Source of the DNA: an uncultured Oscillospiraceae bacterium
Lineage (GTDB): Bacteria > Bacillota > Clostridia > Oscillospirales > Acutalibacteraceae
NCBI GenBank assembly: GCA_958354085.1
Contig: CATWUX010000002.1
Location: 1-39,262, forward strand
DNA: 39,262 nt
Direction of reading: 5' to 3'
Shown one piece after another: positions 8,462 to 16,595 of this stretch; the stretch's first letter is position 1; each line of letters opens with the position of its first letter. The notes beneath the pieces were generated by a model. The model did no database searches. It saw only the letters and a list, made by a program, of their open reading frames with translations, and was not told the DNA's origin. A program made the position numbers and the translations under genes.

Positions 8462-8517
8462 AAAACCCGCCCATACTTCCGATGTAACGAAAACAGTCGG
8501 AACGAAAGGCGGGTTTT
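8462..8517 (+). terminator. Long hairpin between ispE and spoIIR
   Basis: AAAACCCGCC (8462-8471) pairs with GGCGGGTTTT (8508-8517). An inner helix TTCCGA/TCGGAA (8477-8482 / 8497-8502) is separated by a symmetric internal loop. It can terminate the ispE transcript. The 3' arm also contains the spoIIR ribosome site, so it might mask it in read-through RNA. Confidence 0.55.
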
Positions 8518-8521
8518 ACAT

Positions 8522-9184
8522 ATGTCAAAATTGATAAAAGCGATCGCGGTCGCATTGGTCATGGCGATTGTCCTCTCCGTCTGCGGTTTTTCCAACGAAT
8601 GCGCCGGAATCCGGGAAAGCGTGCTGCGCCTGCACGTACTCGCCAATTCCGATTCCGAAGAGGATCAGGCGTTGAAATTGAAGGTGCGCGACACCATCAC
8701 CGAAACGGCCGCGGGCCTGTTTGACCGGATCACTACCGAGGGCGAAGCGCTCGAACAAGCCAAAGCCCGTTTGCCGGAATTGCAGGCGGCGGCGCAGCAG
8801 TGCGTATGGGACGAGGGCTACGATTACACCGTGCGCGCCGAGCTGTGCGATATGTATTTCACCACACGGGTGTATGAAACCGTTACGCTGCCGGCCGGCA
8901 TGTACGATGCGCTGCGCATTTCCATCGGTGAGGGCGAGGGGCGCAACTGGTGGTGCGTGGTGTTCCCGCCGATGTGTGTTTCCACCGCCGTGGAGCACAG
9001 CGAGCTGGAAGATGTGCTCACGCCTCCGCAACAGGACATCGTCACGCAACCGCAGAAATATGAGGTGCGTTTCAAAATCGTCGAGGTTATCGAAGAAATC
9101 TGCAACGAAGTGCGCAGCTGGTTCGGCGCTGACGAAGCGATCCTTGCCGCTGTTCCCGAAGAGCCTGATGAAGAAAACCAATAA
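8522..9184 (+). CDS. spoIIR: Stage II sporulation protein R
   Basis: Secreted signal from the forespore that triggers SpoIIGA-dependent processing of pro-sigma-E in the mother cell. The 220-aa product has an N-terminal hydrophobic export segment (residues 4-22) and the diagnostic stretches VLRLHVLANSDSEEDQALKL, KVRDTI and GRNWWCVVFPPMC. It would need its own promoter (known to be SigF-type in Bacillus); I could not find a convincing SigF box. The start ATG 8522 follows AAAGGCGGG. Together with sigK it shows that the host is a spore former. Confidence 0.94.
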   Translation: MSKLIKAIAVALVMAIVLSVCGFSNECAGIRESVLRLHVLANSDSEEDQALKLKVRDTITETAAGLFDRITTEGEALEQAKARLPELQAAAQQCVWDEGYDYTVRAELCDMYFTTRVYETVTLPAGMYDALRISIGEGEGRNWWCVVFPPMCVSTAVEHSELEDVLTPPQQDIVTQPQKYEVRFKIVEVIEEICNEVRSWFGADEAILAAVPEEPDEENQ

Positions 9185-9189
9185 CTATG

Positions 9190-9238
9190 CAAAAGGGGCG
9201 CCGCCGTTTTCTGCCGGTGACGTCCCTTTTGTGTTTTT
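9190..9238. terminator. Terminator after spoIIR
   Basis: CAAAAGGGGCGCCGCCG (9190-9206) and CGGTGACGTCCCTTTTG (9215-9231) form an imperfect stem, followed by TGTTTTTTTG. It may also serve the convergent anti-sigma-like gene that ends at 9242. Confidence 0.7.
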
Positions 9239-9241
9239 TTG

Positions 9242-10111
9242 TTATTGAGCGGATAAGCTGTTCAGATAATCCTTCGTGGTGTCCCAATCATAATCGGAAA
9301 AGAACAGATAGCAAATGCCGTTGCGCACATACAAAGCCGCCACCTTGTCCTCTTTTTGCACAAAATAAATCGTGCGTTCTCCCACCGTAAAGGTTTCGCC
9401 GCGCGTATATTCTCCGAGCAGCTTCACCGAAGCGTTATCCTGTTCCGTTATCGGCTGCGCCTTACAGCTGACGATCAAGTCGCCTTTTTTGTATTCCACA
9501 AACGCGCCCTGCACACCGTTATACTGAATACTCTGCACAGTTGCCGTATGGTCGGCCAGCAGCTTTTCCGGAATATCCAGATCCTTTATCCCGCATTTTT
9601 CCAGCACCTGATCGCGCAGCTCCTGCTTACAGGCGGAAACTTCTTCCGCCGGCCGTGTGGTGGGAGTACCTGCTTCTTTAAAATTGAACACAATGCCGTC
9701 GGACGTCCATTGAATGAAATCCTCAAACAGGAAAAACTCCGGATTTTCCGCACTGATCCCCGCTACTCCCAGCATAACCAGCAGCGCGCTGCACGCCGCA
9801 ATCAAGAGCAGCGTGCGCCGCTTGTGCCGGGAAGCCTTCTTTGATCGCGGCGGTGTGCCGGCAGACGGCTGCGGCTGTGCCTTCGCCTTGGCGATCAACG
9901 CATCCGGCGATGGGATCTCGCTGATCACGGCTTGACCGTCTGCCCGGCAAATCTCTTCGACCCATCTGTCCACCTGATCCCAATCGACCTGTTCATCCGG
10001 TTTCGCCAGTTCCGCATCCAGCTTCTCACGCAAGGCAGCACTATCGTCCGAGGGGAGCGGGCGCGCACAGAGTATGTCCAGCAAAGCTTGTCTGGTTTCT
10101 TGATCATTCAT
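9242..10111 (-). CDS. Membrane anti-sigma-like protein with DUF4367-type C-terminus
   Basis: 289 aa. The cytoplasmic N-terminal part (residues 1-98) would be the sigma-binding side, then comes one membrane span (about 100-119, after the basic run RSKKASRHKRR), then an extracytoplasmic domain. That domain ends with a DUF4367-like pattern (GERTIYFVQKEDKVAALYV, then WDTTKDYLNSL). It directly follows a sigma factor gene with a 112-bp gap, which supports an anti-sigma role. Which signal it senses is unknown. Low similarity to any named anti-sigma means the role is mainly inferred from position and topology. Confidence 0.7.
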   Translation of the reverse strand: MNDQETRQALLDILCARPLPSDDSAALREKLDAELAKPDEQVDWDQVDRWVEEICRADGQAVISEIPSPDALIAKAKAQPQPSAGTPPRSKKASRHKRRTLLLIAACSALLVMLGVAGISAENPEFFLFEDFIQWTSDGIVFNFKEAGTPTTRPAEEVSACKQELRDQVLEKCGIKDLDIPEKLLADHTATVQSIQYNGVQGAFVEYKKGDLIVSCKAQPITEQDNASVKLLGEYTRGETFTVGERTIYFVQKEDKVAALYVRNGICYLFFSDYDWDTTKDYLNSLSAQ

Positions 10112-10223
10112 ATGCGCTCTTGCCCCTTTCTGGTATAAACTAGAATATCCCTCTGTAATAGTAATCGCTTAAAACGCGCGAACCTTACAAAGTTTTTTCA
10201 TTTTGAGAAAAAAGTTCACAAAT

Positions 10224-10766
10224 CTATAAGGATAATTCTTGAATCAGCTGCTTGATATGCGCGCGCAGCCGGTTCAGACGCACCCACAAAGCATTTTCGG
10301 ACACGCCCAATCTTTCCGCCACTTCGCGTCCGGGTAGCTTTTGCTCATAATACAGCGTATAAGCCTGCCGTTCCGCGTCGGACAGCTGCTCCAGTATCCG
10401 CTGCTTATACTCATCGACCGGTATCGCCTGATCCGCCAGCAGATCCAGATCGGGGCAATACGCGAGACGCGCATCGTCCTCCTTCTGAGCATAATCCTCA
10501 TAAAAAGCCACATGCTTGCTTTCCACCTGATAGCGGCGATGATAACGGCCCAGCAGATTGTCCGCCGTTCTATACAGCCATGCGCGGATATGTTCCTCGT
10601 CCTGCATGGAGGGCAGAGACCGGTACAGCAACAGGAACACCTCCTGCGCGCACTCTTCCGCCCGTCCTTCGCCATAATACAGCCGAACTTTGATATACCG
10701 CAGCACCGCACTATAATATTTGGCATAGGCTTGTCGAAAAACAATGTCTACGTCAACGCTCTCCAA
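10224..10766 (-). CDS. ECF-type sigma-70 family sigma factor
   Basis: About 180 aa with sigma region 2 (FRQAYAKYYSAVLRYIKVRL, then ECAQEVFLLLYRSL and IRAWLYRTADNLL) and region 4 (LEQLSDAERQAYTLYYEQ, then GREVAERLGVSENALWVRL). I chose TTG at 10766, because AAAGAAGG lies 8 nt before it and the product then begins about 8 residues before region 2. A longer frame starting with TTG at 10817 has no ribosome site and would run through a hairpin (GATACCCGG with CCGGGGTATC). No ATG is available near the front. It likely directs RNA polymerase to a small stress regulon and is held by the downstream membrane protein. Confidence 0.85.
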   Translation of the reverse strand: MESVDVDIVFRQAYAKYYSAVLRYIKVRLYYGEGRAEECAQEVFLLLYRSLPSMQDEEHIRAWLYRTADNLLGRYHRRYQVESKHVAFYEDYAQKEDDARLAYCPDLDLLADQAIPVDEYKQRILEQLSDAERQAYTLYYEQKLPGREVAERLGVSENALWVRLNRLRAHIKQLIQELSL

Positions 10767-10891
10767 AGATACACCTTCTTTATCTGCGCGATACCCCGGC
10801 TTGCCAAAACGATCCAAAATCCGGGTATCCCTTTCCTGTTGCCTATGGCCTAAAGAGAGGCTGTTTCCATGAATATACAGAAATCCTGTTT

Positions 10892-10920
10892 ATTGTACCA
10901 TTGCTGCGGCAGTTTGTACA
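10892..10920 (-). promoter_or_regulatory. Promoter of the sigma/anti-sigma operon
   Basis: On the minus strand TGTACA, 17 bp, TACAAT. The leader before the TTG start would be about 120 nt. Confidence 0.5.
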
Positions 10921-10941
10921 GAGGTTTTTCCCAAATCGCCC

Positions 10942-10970
10942 TTTTAAAGCGTCGCGGATTGTGCTATACT
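10942..10970 (+). promoter_or_regulatory. Extended -10 promoter of the zinc-ribbon gene
   Basis: TGCTATACT at 10962-10970 (extended -10) with only a weak TTTTAA at the -35 position. Confidence 0.5.
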
Positions 10971-11050
10971 TGAAAAGCAAATGTGATGGTTTTCGCGCTT
11001 TTTATCCTTGAAAATTTTGCGGAACCCTTTGGAATTTGGGAGGAACTGAA

Positions 11051-12151
11051 ATGCCCGTCACCACTGTTTCTGCCGATCGGTTTTCCTGCCCCGGCTGCGG
11101 CGGCGAATTGCTGTATGATCCGGATTCGCAGAAAATGCTATGCACCCATTGCGGCAGTCGGCAACCGATTGCCTCTGAACGGATCGAAGCACCGGAATAC
11201 GGTTACGATCCGTCCACGGATTCCTACACCGCACCCGATTGGAGCACACAAAGCAGCCACACGCTGTCCTGCACCGGCTGCGGTGCGCAAATCGTCCTGC
11301 CGCCCAACGCCATGACGGCTGTATGCCCTTTCTGCGGCAGCCACTATGTGCGCGACTGCGAAGACAGCACGACCGGTATCCTGCCGGAAACGCTGTCGCC
11401 GTTCCGGATCTCCCGTGCGCGGGCGGCCGAGGCTTTTCGCGCATGGATGAAAAAACGCTTCTGGGCGCCGAAGGCGTTCCGGGAAAGCGACCGCCGCACC
11501 GCGGAACTGCAAGGCGTATATATTCCGTTCTGGACATTTGACGCCGCGCTGAACAGCCGCTATTCCGGGCAGGGAGGGCGCGACCGTACCGTGACTCATA
11601 CCCGCACCAACGACAAGGGAGAAACCGAAACCTATACCACGACCGAAACCGACTGGTACTCCATCTCGGGCAGCGAAACCTTGTCGTTTGACGATATCAA
11701 AGCCTGCGCGTCCAGCAAGCTAGACAGGCGCCTTCTGAACGGCTTGGGCGCGTTTTCGCTCAAATATCTGCAACGGTATACCCCGGAATATCTCGCGGGA
11801 TTTGTTGCCGAGCGATACGACATCGGCGTGGGCGAAGCGTGGCAGACCACCTCCCGCACCATGGAACAGCAGATGGAGTCGCATGTGGAAAGCTGCGAGG
11901 GCTACGACCATTACCGCTTTATGCAATACGATCACCGGTTTGCCGACATTCGCTTCAAACATATTCTTCTGCCGGTGTGGATGTCGTCACAAACCTATAA
12001 AAATAAGGTCTATCCCTTCCTCCTCAACGGCGAGACCGGAATGATCTCCGGGCGGTCGCCGGTCAGCGTTCCCAAAGTGCTGCTCACCGTCGCGTTATCC
12101 GTGCTCGGTCTGGCGCTTCTTTGCCTGCTGATCGCATATCTTTGTCATTAG
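11051..12151 (+). CDS. Double zinc-ribbon membrane-anchored protein, unknown function
   Basis: 366 aa. Two zinc ribbons lie at the N-terminus: Cys13/16 with Cys31/34, and Cys74/77 with Cys92/95 (CPGCGG, CTHCGS, CTGCGA, CPFCGS). A middle domain with the VYIPFWTFDAALNSRYSGQGG stretch (split here as PFWTFDA and SRYSGQGG) is followed by a C-terminal membrane span (about 342-364). Proteins of this build are sometimes mislabelled as primosomal or helicase-like because of the ribbons; no helicase motif is present. ATG 11051 is preceded by GGGAGG. It is probably monocistronic, although the ABC-F gene follows 55 bp later. The function is unknown. Confidence 0.75.
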   Translation: MPVTTVSADRFSCPGCGGELLYDPDSQKMLCTHCGSRQPIASERIEAPEYGYDPSTDSYTAPDWSTQSSHTLSCTGCGAQIVLPPNAMTAVCPFCGSHYVRDCEDSTTGILPETLSPFRISRARAAEAFRAWMKKRFWAPKAFRESDRRTAELQGVYIPFWTFDAALNSRYSGQGGRDRTVTHTRTNDKGETETYTTTETDWYSISGSETLSFDDIKACASSKLDRRLLNGLGAFSLKYLQRYTPEYLAGFVAERYDIGVGEAWQTTSRTMEQQMESHVESCEGYDHYRFMQYDHRFADIRFKHILLPVWMSSQTYKNKVYPFLLNGETGMISGRSPVSVPKVLLTVALSVLGLALLCLLIAYLCH

Positions 12152-12206
12152 CGTGGATTCACTTAAAAAGGGAATCCACGACAACGGAAAGGCGTGTACC
12201 CCTCTC

Positions 12207-14111
12207 ATGACTATCTTTGCCGCACACAATTTGACCAAATACTTCGGCGAACGCGTCCTGTTTTCGGACGTGACTTTCGACATACAGGAACACGACAAAA
12301 TCGGGCTGGTCGGCGACAACGGCTGCGGGAAAACCACCCTGTTCCGGATGCTGACCGGCGATTTGGCGTCGGACGCGGGCACCGTGGTGTGCCCGCGCGA
12401 CACCCGCATCGGGTATATGGAGCAGCACGTCGGCACGAACGGTTCCCGCACGCTGTGGGACGAGGTGGAAAGCGTGTTTGCGCCGGTCATCGCCCTCGAA
12501 CAGGAGCTGGCGCAGATCACGGCGCGTCTGTCCGCTGCCGAAGCCGGCAACGTCGCCCTCATCGAGCGGCAGCAGCTGCTGCAGGAGCAATTTGAGGCCG
12601 CGGGCGGGCTGTATTACAAAAGCCGTGTGCGCGCCGTACTGATCGGGTTGGGCTTTGACGAATCGGCGTTTTCTCAGCCGGTTTCCACGCTCAGCGGCGG
12701 GCAAAAATCCAAAGCGGCGATGGGACGGCTGCTGCTGTCGGATAGCCAGCTGCTGCTGCTCGACGAACCGACCAACCATCTGGACATCCCCTCCGTTGAA
12801 TGGTTGGAGGATTTTCTGCGCGCCTATACCGGCGCGGTCGTGGTGATTTCGCACGACCGGTATTTTCTCGACCGCGTCACCAACCGCACGCTGGAGCTGT
12901 GCGACGGGCGGCTGTACGCGACCAACGGCAGCTATTCCGCTCACCGCGCGGCGCGGGAAAAGGACCGGGAAATCGCCACCAAGCATTACAAGACCGCCAC
13001 GCGGGAGATCAAACGCATCGAGGACAATATCACGCTGCTCAAGCAATGGAACCGCGAAAAGAGCATCCGCACCGCGGAAAGCAAGCAAAAAGCCGTCGAC
13101 CGCCTCAAGGCGCAGCTGGAAATTCCCGAGGAAGAGCAGGACACCATCCGCTTTGATTTCACCGCACGCTATACCAGCGGCAACGAGGTACTCGTCGCCG
13201 AGGATCTGTCCATGGGCTTCGGCGGACACACGCTGTTTCAAAACGTTTCCTTTCAGATCCGGCGCGGCGAGCGCGTGTTCCTGCTCGGCCCCAACGGCTG
13301 CGGAAAAACTACGCTGTTACGTATTCTGAACGGGCAGCTGTCGCCGCAAACCGGCTATTTCCGCCTCGGTTCAAAGGTGACGGTGGGCTATTACGACCAG
13401 ACACAGGCGGGTGTGGACGTGGAAAAAACCGCGCTGGATGAGGTATGGGACAGTTATCCGGATATGACGCAGACCGAGCTGCGAAACGCGCTGGCGGCGT
13501 TTTTGTTCCGCGGCGACGCGGTATTCAAAAAGGTCGGGCTGCTCAGCGGCGGCGAGCGCGCCCGTTTGCTGCTGCTCAAGCTGATGCTCGCGCGGGACAA
13601 CCTGCTGCTGCTCGACGAGCCGACCAACCATCTGGACATCTCCTCCCGCGAAGCGCTGGAGGACGCCCTGTCCGGTTATGACGGCACGATTTTTATCGTC
13701 TCGCACGACCGCTATTTCATTAACCGCATGGCCGACCGCGTGCTGCGCATGACCGCCGACGGCTGTCAATCCTTCCCCGGCAACTATGACGCATATATAG
13801 AGAAATTCCGTGAGGAAGCCCCCACAGAGGAAACACCTAAGCCGGCAAAGGAAAACACCTATAAGCTGCGCAAGGAGCAGGAAGCGGCGCGCCGGCGGCT
13901 GGCTACGCGCATCCGCCGCAACGAAGAGGCGATCGCGCAGGCCGAGGACGCCATCGCCGCGCTGCACACCCAGCTGGAATCCCCCGAGGTTTCCGCGGAT
14001 TACAACCGCATTCTGGAAGTTTCCGCCGAATTGGAACAGCAAAACGCCGCTTTGGAAAGTCTGATGGAGGAATGGGAGCAGCTGCAGCTGGCAGCCGAGC
14101 AGGAGGAATAA
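12207..14111 (+). CDS. ABC-F family ATPase (YdiF/Uup-like)
   Basis: 634-aa cytosolic protein with two ABC domains and no membrane part, the ABC-F layout of ribosome-acting translation factors. Domain 1: Walker A GDNGCGKTT (36-44), signature LSGGQKSKA, Walker B LLLLDEPTNHLD. Domain 2: GPNGCGKTT, LSGGERARL, LLLLDEPTNHLD. A linker with many charged residues joins them, and a C-terminal coiled-coil (from YKLRKEQEAARRRLATRIRR on) follows, as in YdiF/Uup. ATG 12207 begins right at the conserved TIFAAHNLTKYFG. GTG 12153 is an alternative in the same frame, but the inverted repeat GTGGATTC/GAATCCAC covers that position. Whether it confers antibiotic resistance cannot be told from sequence. Confidence 0.92.
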   Translation: MTIFAAHNLTKYFGERVLFSDVTFDIQEHDKIGLVGDNGCGKTTLFRMLTGDLASDAGTVVCPRDTRIGYMEQHVGTNGSRTLWDEVESVFAPVIALEQELAQITARLSAAEAGNVALIERQQLLQEQFEAAGGLYYKSRVRAVLIGLGFDESAFSQPVSTLSGGQKSKAAMGRLLLSDSQLLLLDEPTNHLDIPSVEWLEDFLRAYTGAVVVISHDRYFLDRVTNRTLELCDGRLYATNGSYSAHRAAREKDREIATKHYKTATREIKRIEDNITLLKQWNREKSIRTAESKQKAVDRLKAQLEIPEEEQDTIRFDFTARYTSGNEVLVAEDLSMGFGGHTLFQNVSFQIRRGERVFLLGPNGCGKTTLLRILNGQLSPQTGYFRLGSKVTVGYYDQTQAGVDVEKTALDEVWDSYPDMTQTELRNALAAFLFRGDAVFKKVGLLSGGERARLLLLKLMLARDNLLLLDEPTNHLDISSREALEDALSGYDGTIFIVSHDRYFINRMADRVLRMTADGCQSFPGNYDAYIEKFREEAPTEETPKPAKENTYKLRKEQEAARRRLATRIRRNEEAIAQAEDAIAALHTQLESPEVSADYNRILEVSAELEQQNAALESLMEEWEQLQLAAEQEE

Positions 14112-14199
14112 CCGCGGCACCGGTGGCGGGAGCCGAAACCGTTCCATCCCTTGTATTCCCATGGCGCACAAATTTTTTTGATTTTTTTCCTACTGCCCC

Positions 14200-14228
14200 T
14201 TGACAAATCCGCGCCGAAGGCATATACT
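14200..14228 (+). promoter_or_regulatory. Promoter of the trpXYZ T-box transcript
   Basis: TTGACA, 17-bp spacer, TATACT: near-perfect SigA promoter. The 14112-14199 stretch before it holds nothing I can name. Confidence 0.85.
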
Positions 14229-14235
14229 GACAGCA

Positions 14236-14520
14236 ACAGATTAAACCGTTGACTGAGAGTAGTACGCGGAGCGTCAGGCGTTTCCAGAGAGCTGCAGAGG
14301 GTGTGATTGCGGCAATGGCGGCTGTGCGGAATGGACTCAGGAGGGCAATCCGAAACCGCTCAAACACGGCAGTAGGTGCGACGGGCGCTTCCCCCGTTAC
14401 CCGGAAGAGTGCATGATGTGTGCATGTTTGAGTGCGCCCGTTTTCGGCGGGCGAAATCGGGTGGTACCGCAGGAGTTTTTCACGCTCTTGTCCCAATGTA
14501 TGGGACAAGAGCGTTTTTAT
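14236..14520 (+). promoter_or_regulatory. T-box leader, tryptophan-specific, with terminator
   Basis: Stem I closes by CTGAG (14253-14257) with CTCAG (14336-14340). The specifier UGG (Trp) at 14332-14334 plus the conserved A sits just before the closing strand. The CAGAGAG motif is at about 14285-14291. The T-box core GGGTGGTACCGC is at about 14459-14470, with bulge UGGU. The terminator stem CGCTCTTGTCCCA (14483-14495) with its complement (14501-14513) is followed by TTTTTATTTTT. It controls trpXYZ by tRNA-Trp charging. Confidence 0.92.
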
Positions 14521-14626
14521 TTTTACGAAAGGGGCTGGCTGAGCAATGGAGACGCGGCGATGGCGATGGCGTGAAGAAACCTCGACAACCGATTCACACC
14601 ATTTTAATTTAAAAGGAGTCTTTCTT

Positions 14627-15643
14627 ATGAAAAACCGTTCCAAACTGATGAAAATCTCGGCGCTGGTTCTGTGCGCCGCTTTGACCGCACTGCCGTTGGC
14701 CGGCTGCACCGCTAAAACCGGCGGCGAGAACACCGATAACAAGAAAAAAATCGGCATCATTCAATACGCTCCCCACGCCTCACTGGATAACTGCTACAAG
14801 GGCCTGCTGGAAGGATTAAAGGAAGCGGGATTCGTGGACGGCGAAGGCGCGGTCATCGACTTCAAAAACGCGATGGGCGTGCCGGAAACGACGCAGCAGC
14901 TGGCGAAAAACATGGTCAACAAAAAGTACGATCTGATCATCGGCATCGCCACGCCGGCCGCCGCAGCTGCCTTCTCCGCCGCGCTGAACACCGATATTCC
15001 CACGGTTTTCTGCGCCGTGTCCGATCCGCTGAAAGCGGAGCTGGTCAAATCGCTGGACAAACCGGAAAACAACTGCACCGGCACCTCCGACCTGCTGAAC
15101 GTGGAAGGGCAGCTCAAGCTGATCCGCGCATTCCAGCCGGACGCGAAGAAAATCGGCATTCTCTACACGACCGATGAAGCCAATTCCCTGTCCCAAATCA
15201 GCGAATTTGAGCGGCTCGCGCCGAACTACGGCTTTGAAATCGTCAAGCAGGGCATCCAAAACGGCTCCGAGGTCGCCATCAACGGCGCCAGCCTTGCCGC
15301 CAAGGTGGACTGCATCACGAATCTGACCGATAACAACGTGGTCAACAACCTGAACACGCTGCTTGCCAAGGCAAACGAAGCAAAAATCCCGGTATACGGC
15401 TCGGAGGTTGAGCAGGTTACCCGCGGCTGTCTGGCAGCGGAATCGCTGGATTATATCGCACTCGGCAAACAAACCGGCGCGATCGCAGCCCGTGTACTCA
15501 ATGGAGAAGCCGCCGGCAATGTGCCGGTCGGTCTGGTCAAGGACAGCCAGCCGGTCATCAACACCGACGTAGCCGCACAGTTCAACCTCGCCATTCCGGA
15601 GGCGTACGCCGGCGCTGAAAAAGTGACCACCTCCGCGGAATAA
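14627..15643 (+). CDS. trpX: Tryptophan-type ABC transporter substrate-binding lipoprotein
   Basis: 338-aa lipoprotein: basic start, hydrophobic stretch and lipobox LPLAGC with Cys27. It belongs to the ABC_sub_bind family (KKIGIIQYAPHASLDNCYKG near the front, then KYDLIIGIATPAAAAAF). With the next two genes it forms the TrpXYZ type of importer, known to be T-box regulated in Firmicutes. The Trp-specific T-box directly upstream supports tryptophan (or indole-like) uptake. ATG 14627 follows AAAGGAG. An in-frame upstream ATG at 14546 would add METRRWRWREE and would bury the signal peptide, so it is not the start of the mature lipoprotein. Confidence 0.88.
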   Translation: MKNRSKLMKISALVLCAALTALPLAGCTAKTGGENTDNKKKIGIIQYAPHASLDNCYKGLLEGLKEAGFVDGEGAVIDFKNAMGVPETTQQLAKNMVNKKYDLIIGIATPAAAAAFSAALNTDIPTVFCAVSDPLKAELVKSLDKPENNCTGTSDLLNVEGQLKLIRAFQPDAKKIGILYTTDEANSLSQISEFERLAPNYGFEIVKQGIQNGSEVAINGASLAAKVDCITNLTDNNVVNNLNTLLAKANEAKIPVYGSEVEQVTRGCLAAESLDYIALGKQTGAIAARVLNGEAAGNVPVGLVKDSQPVINTDVAAQFNLAIPEAYAGAEKVTTSAE

Positions 15644-15674
15644 ACGGGTTAATGAAAAGGAAAGCAGGGTTTGC

Positions 15675-16595
15675 ATGGACATTGTTCTGGGTATTTTCAA
15701 GGGGATATTGGAAGAAGGTCTGCTCTACGCCGTTCTGGCGCTGGGCGTCTATATCACCTACAGCATTCTGGATTTCCCTGACCTGACGGTGGACGGCACC
15801 CTGCCGCTCGGCGCGGTCATCACCGCCGTCCTCATCCGGCAGGGGGTCAATCCGTGGTTGTGTCTGCTGGTCTCCTTCGCCGGCGGGATGCTGGCGGGCT
15901 GCGTTACGGGATTGCTGCACGTCAAGCTGAAAATTCGCCCGCTGTTGTGCGGAATCTTGGTCATGACCGCTCTGCTTTCCATCAATCTGGTGCTTGTCAT
16001 GGCGGGAACCGGCGGTTCGTCGGTTGCGCCGTTCTATAAAAAGCCCACCATCTTCAGCGAATCCGTCCCCGCGTCCTTCCTGCCCAAGGACATCGGCGGT
16101 CTGGATTTCCGTGTTCTGATTATCGCGCTGGCGGTTATCCTGCTATGCAAATGGGGGCTGGACTGGTACCTTACCACCAAATCCGGGCTGCTGTTGCGCG
16201 CAACCGGAAACAACGCGCAGTATGTCACCATGCTTGCCCGCAATCCCGGCACCTCAAAGGTGCTGGGACTGGCGCTGGGCAACGGCTTTGCGGCGCTGGC
16301 GGGCGCGGTGCTGGCGCAAAAACAGCAGTCCGCCGATCTGCAAATGGGGACCGGCATGGTCGTGCTGGGACTGGCTTCGGTCATCATCGGGCTCAGCCTG
16401 TTCCGCAAGGTGCGGTTCCTAAAACCGACCACCAAGGTGATTCTCGGCTCGATTTTGTATAAACTGTGTCTGTCGGTCGCCAGCGAGCTGGGACTGCCAT
16501 CGGAATATCAGAAGCTGTTGATGGTCGTCATTTTTGTGCTGGTACTGGTTTTCGGCAACGTGCTGGATAAGGGAAGGAGGACTGTGCGTGATTAA
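15675..16595 (+). CDS. trpY: Tryptophan-type ABC transporter permease
   Basis: 306-aa inner-membrane permease of the branched-chain-type (BPD_transp_2) superfamily with about eight or nine spans. Recognisable parts are TYSILDFPDLTVDGTLPLGA near the front and LRATGNNAQYVTMLARNPGT, followed by LGLALGNGFAALAGAVLAQK. It starts 31 bp after trpX and its last 8 bp overlap trpZ. It forms the channel of the importer, probably as a homodimer with two TrpZ subunits. Confidence 0.9.
   Translation: MDIVLGIFKGILEEGLLYAVLALGVYITYSILDFPDLTVDGTLPLGAVITAVLIRQGVNPWLCLLVSFAGGMLAGCVTGLLHVKLKIRPLLCGILVMTALLSINLVLVMAGTGGSSVAPFYKKPTIFSESVPASFLPKDIGGLDFRVLIIALAVILLCKWGLDWYLTTKSGLLLRATGNNAQYVTMLARNPGTSKVLGLALGNGFAALAGAVLAQKQQSADLQMGTGMVVLGLASVIIGLSLFRKVRFLKPTTKVILGSILYKLCLSVASELGLPSEYQKLLMVVIFVLVLVFGNVLDKGRRTVRD

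Noticed and set aside
12159..13241. Long open frame of 360 codons on the minus strand inside the ABC-F gene
   Set aside because: It is antisense to a gene with complete ABC motifs on the plus strand; the frame stays open because of GC-rich codon bias.
14546..14626. ATG 14546 as the true start of trpX
   Set aside because: It would put 27 polar residues ahead of the lipoprotein signal peptide, while ATG 14627 has an AAAGGAG site and a normal signal sequence.
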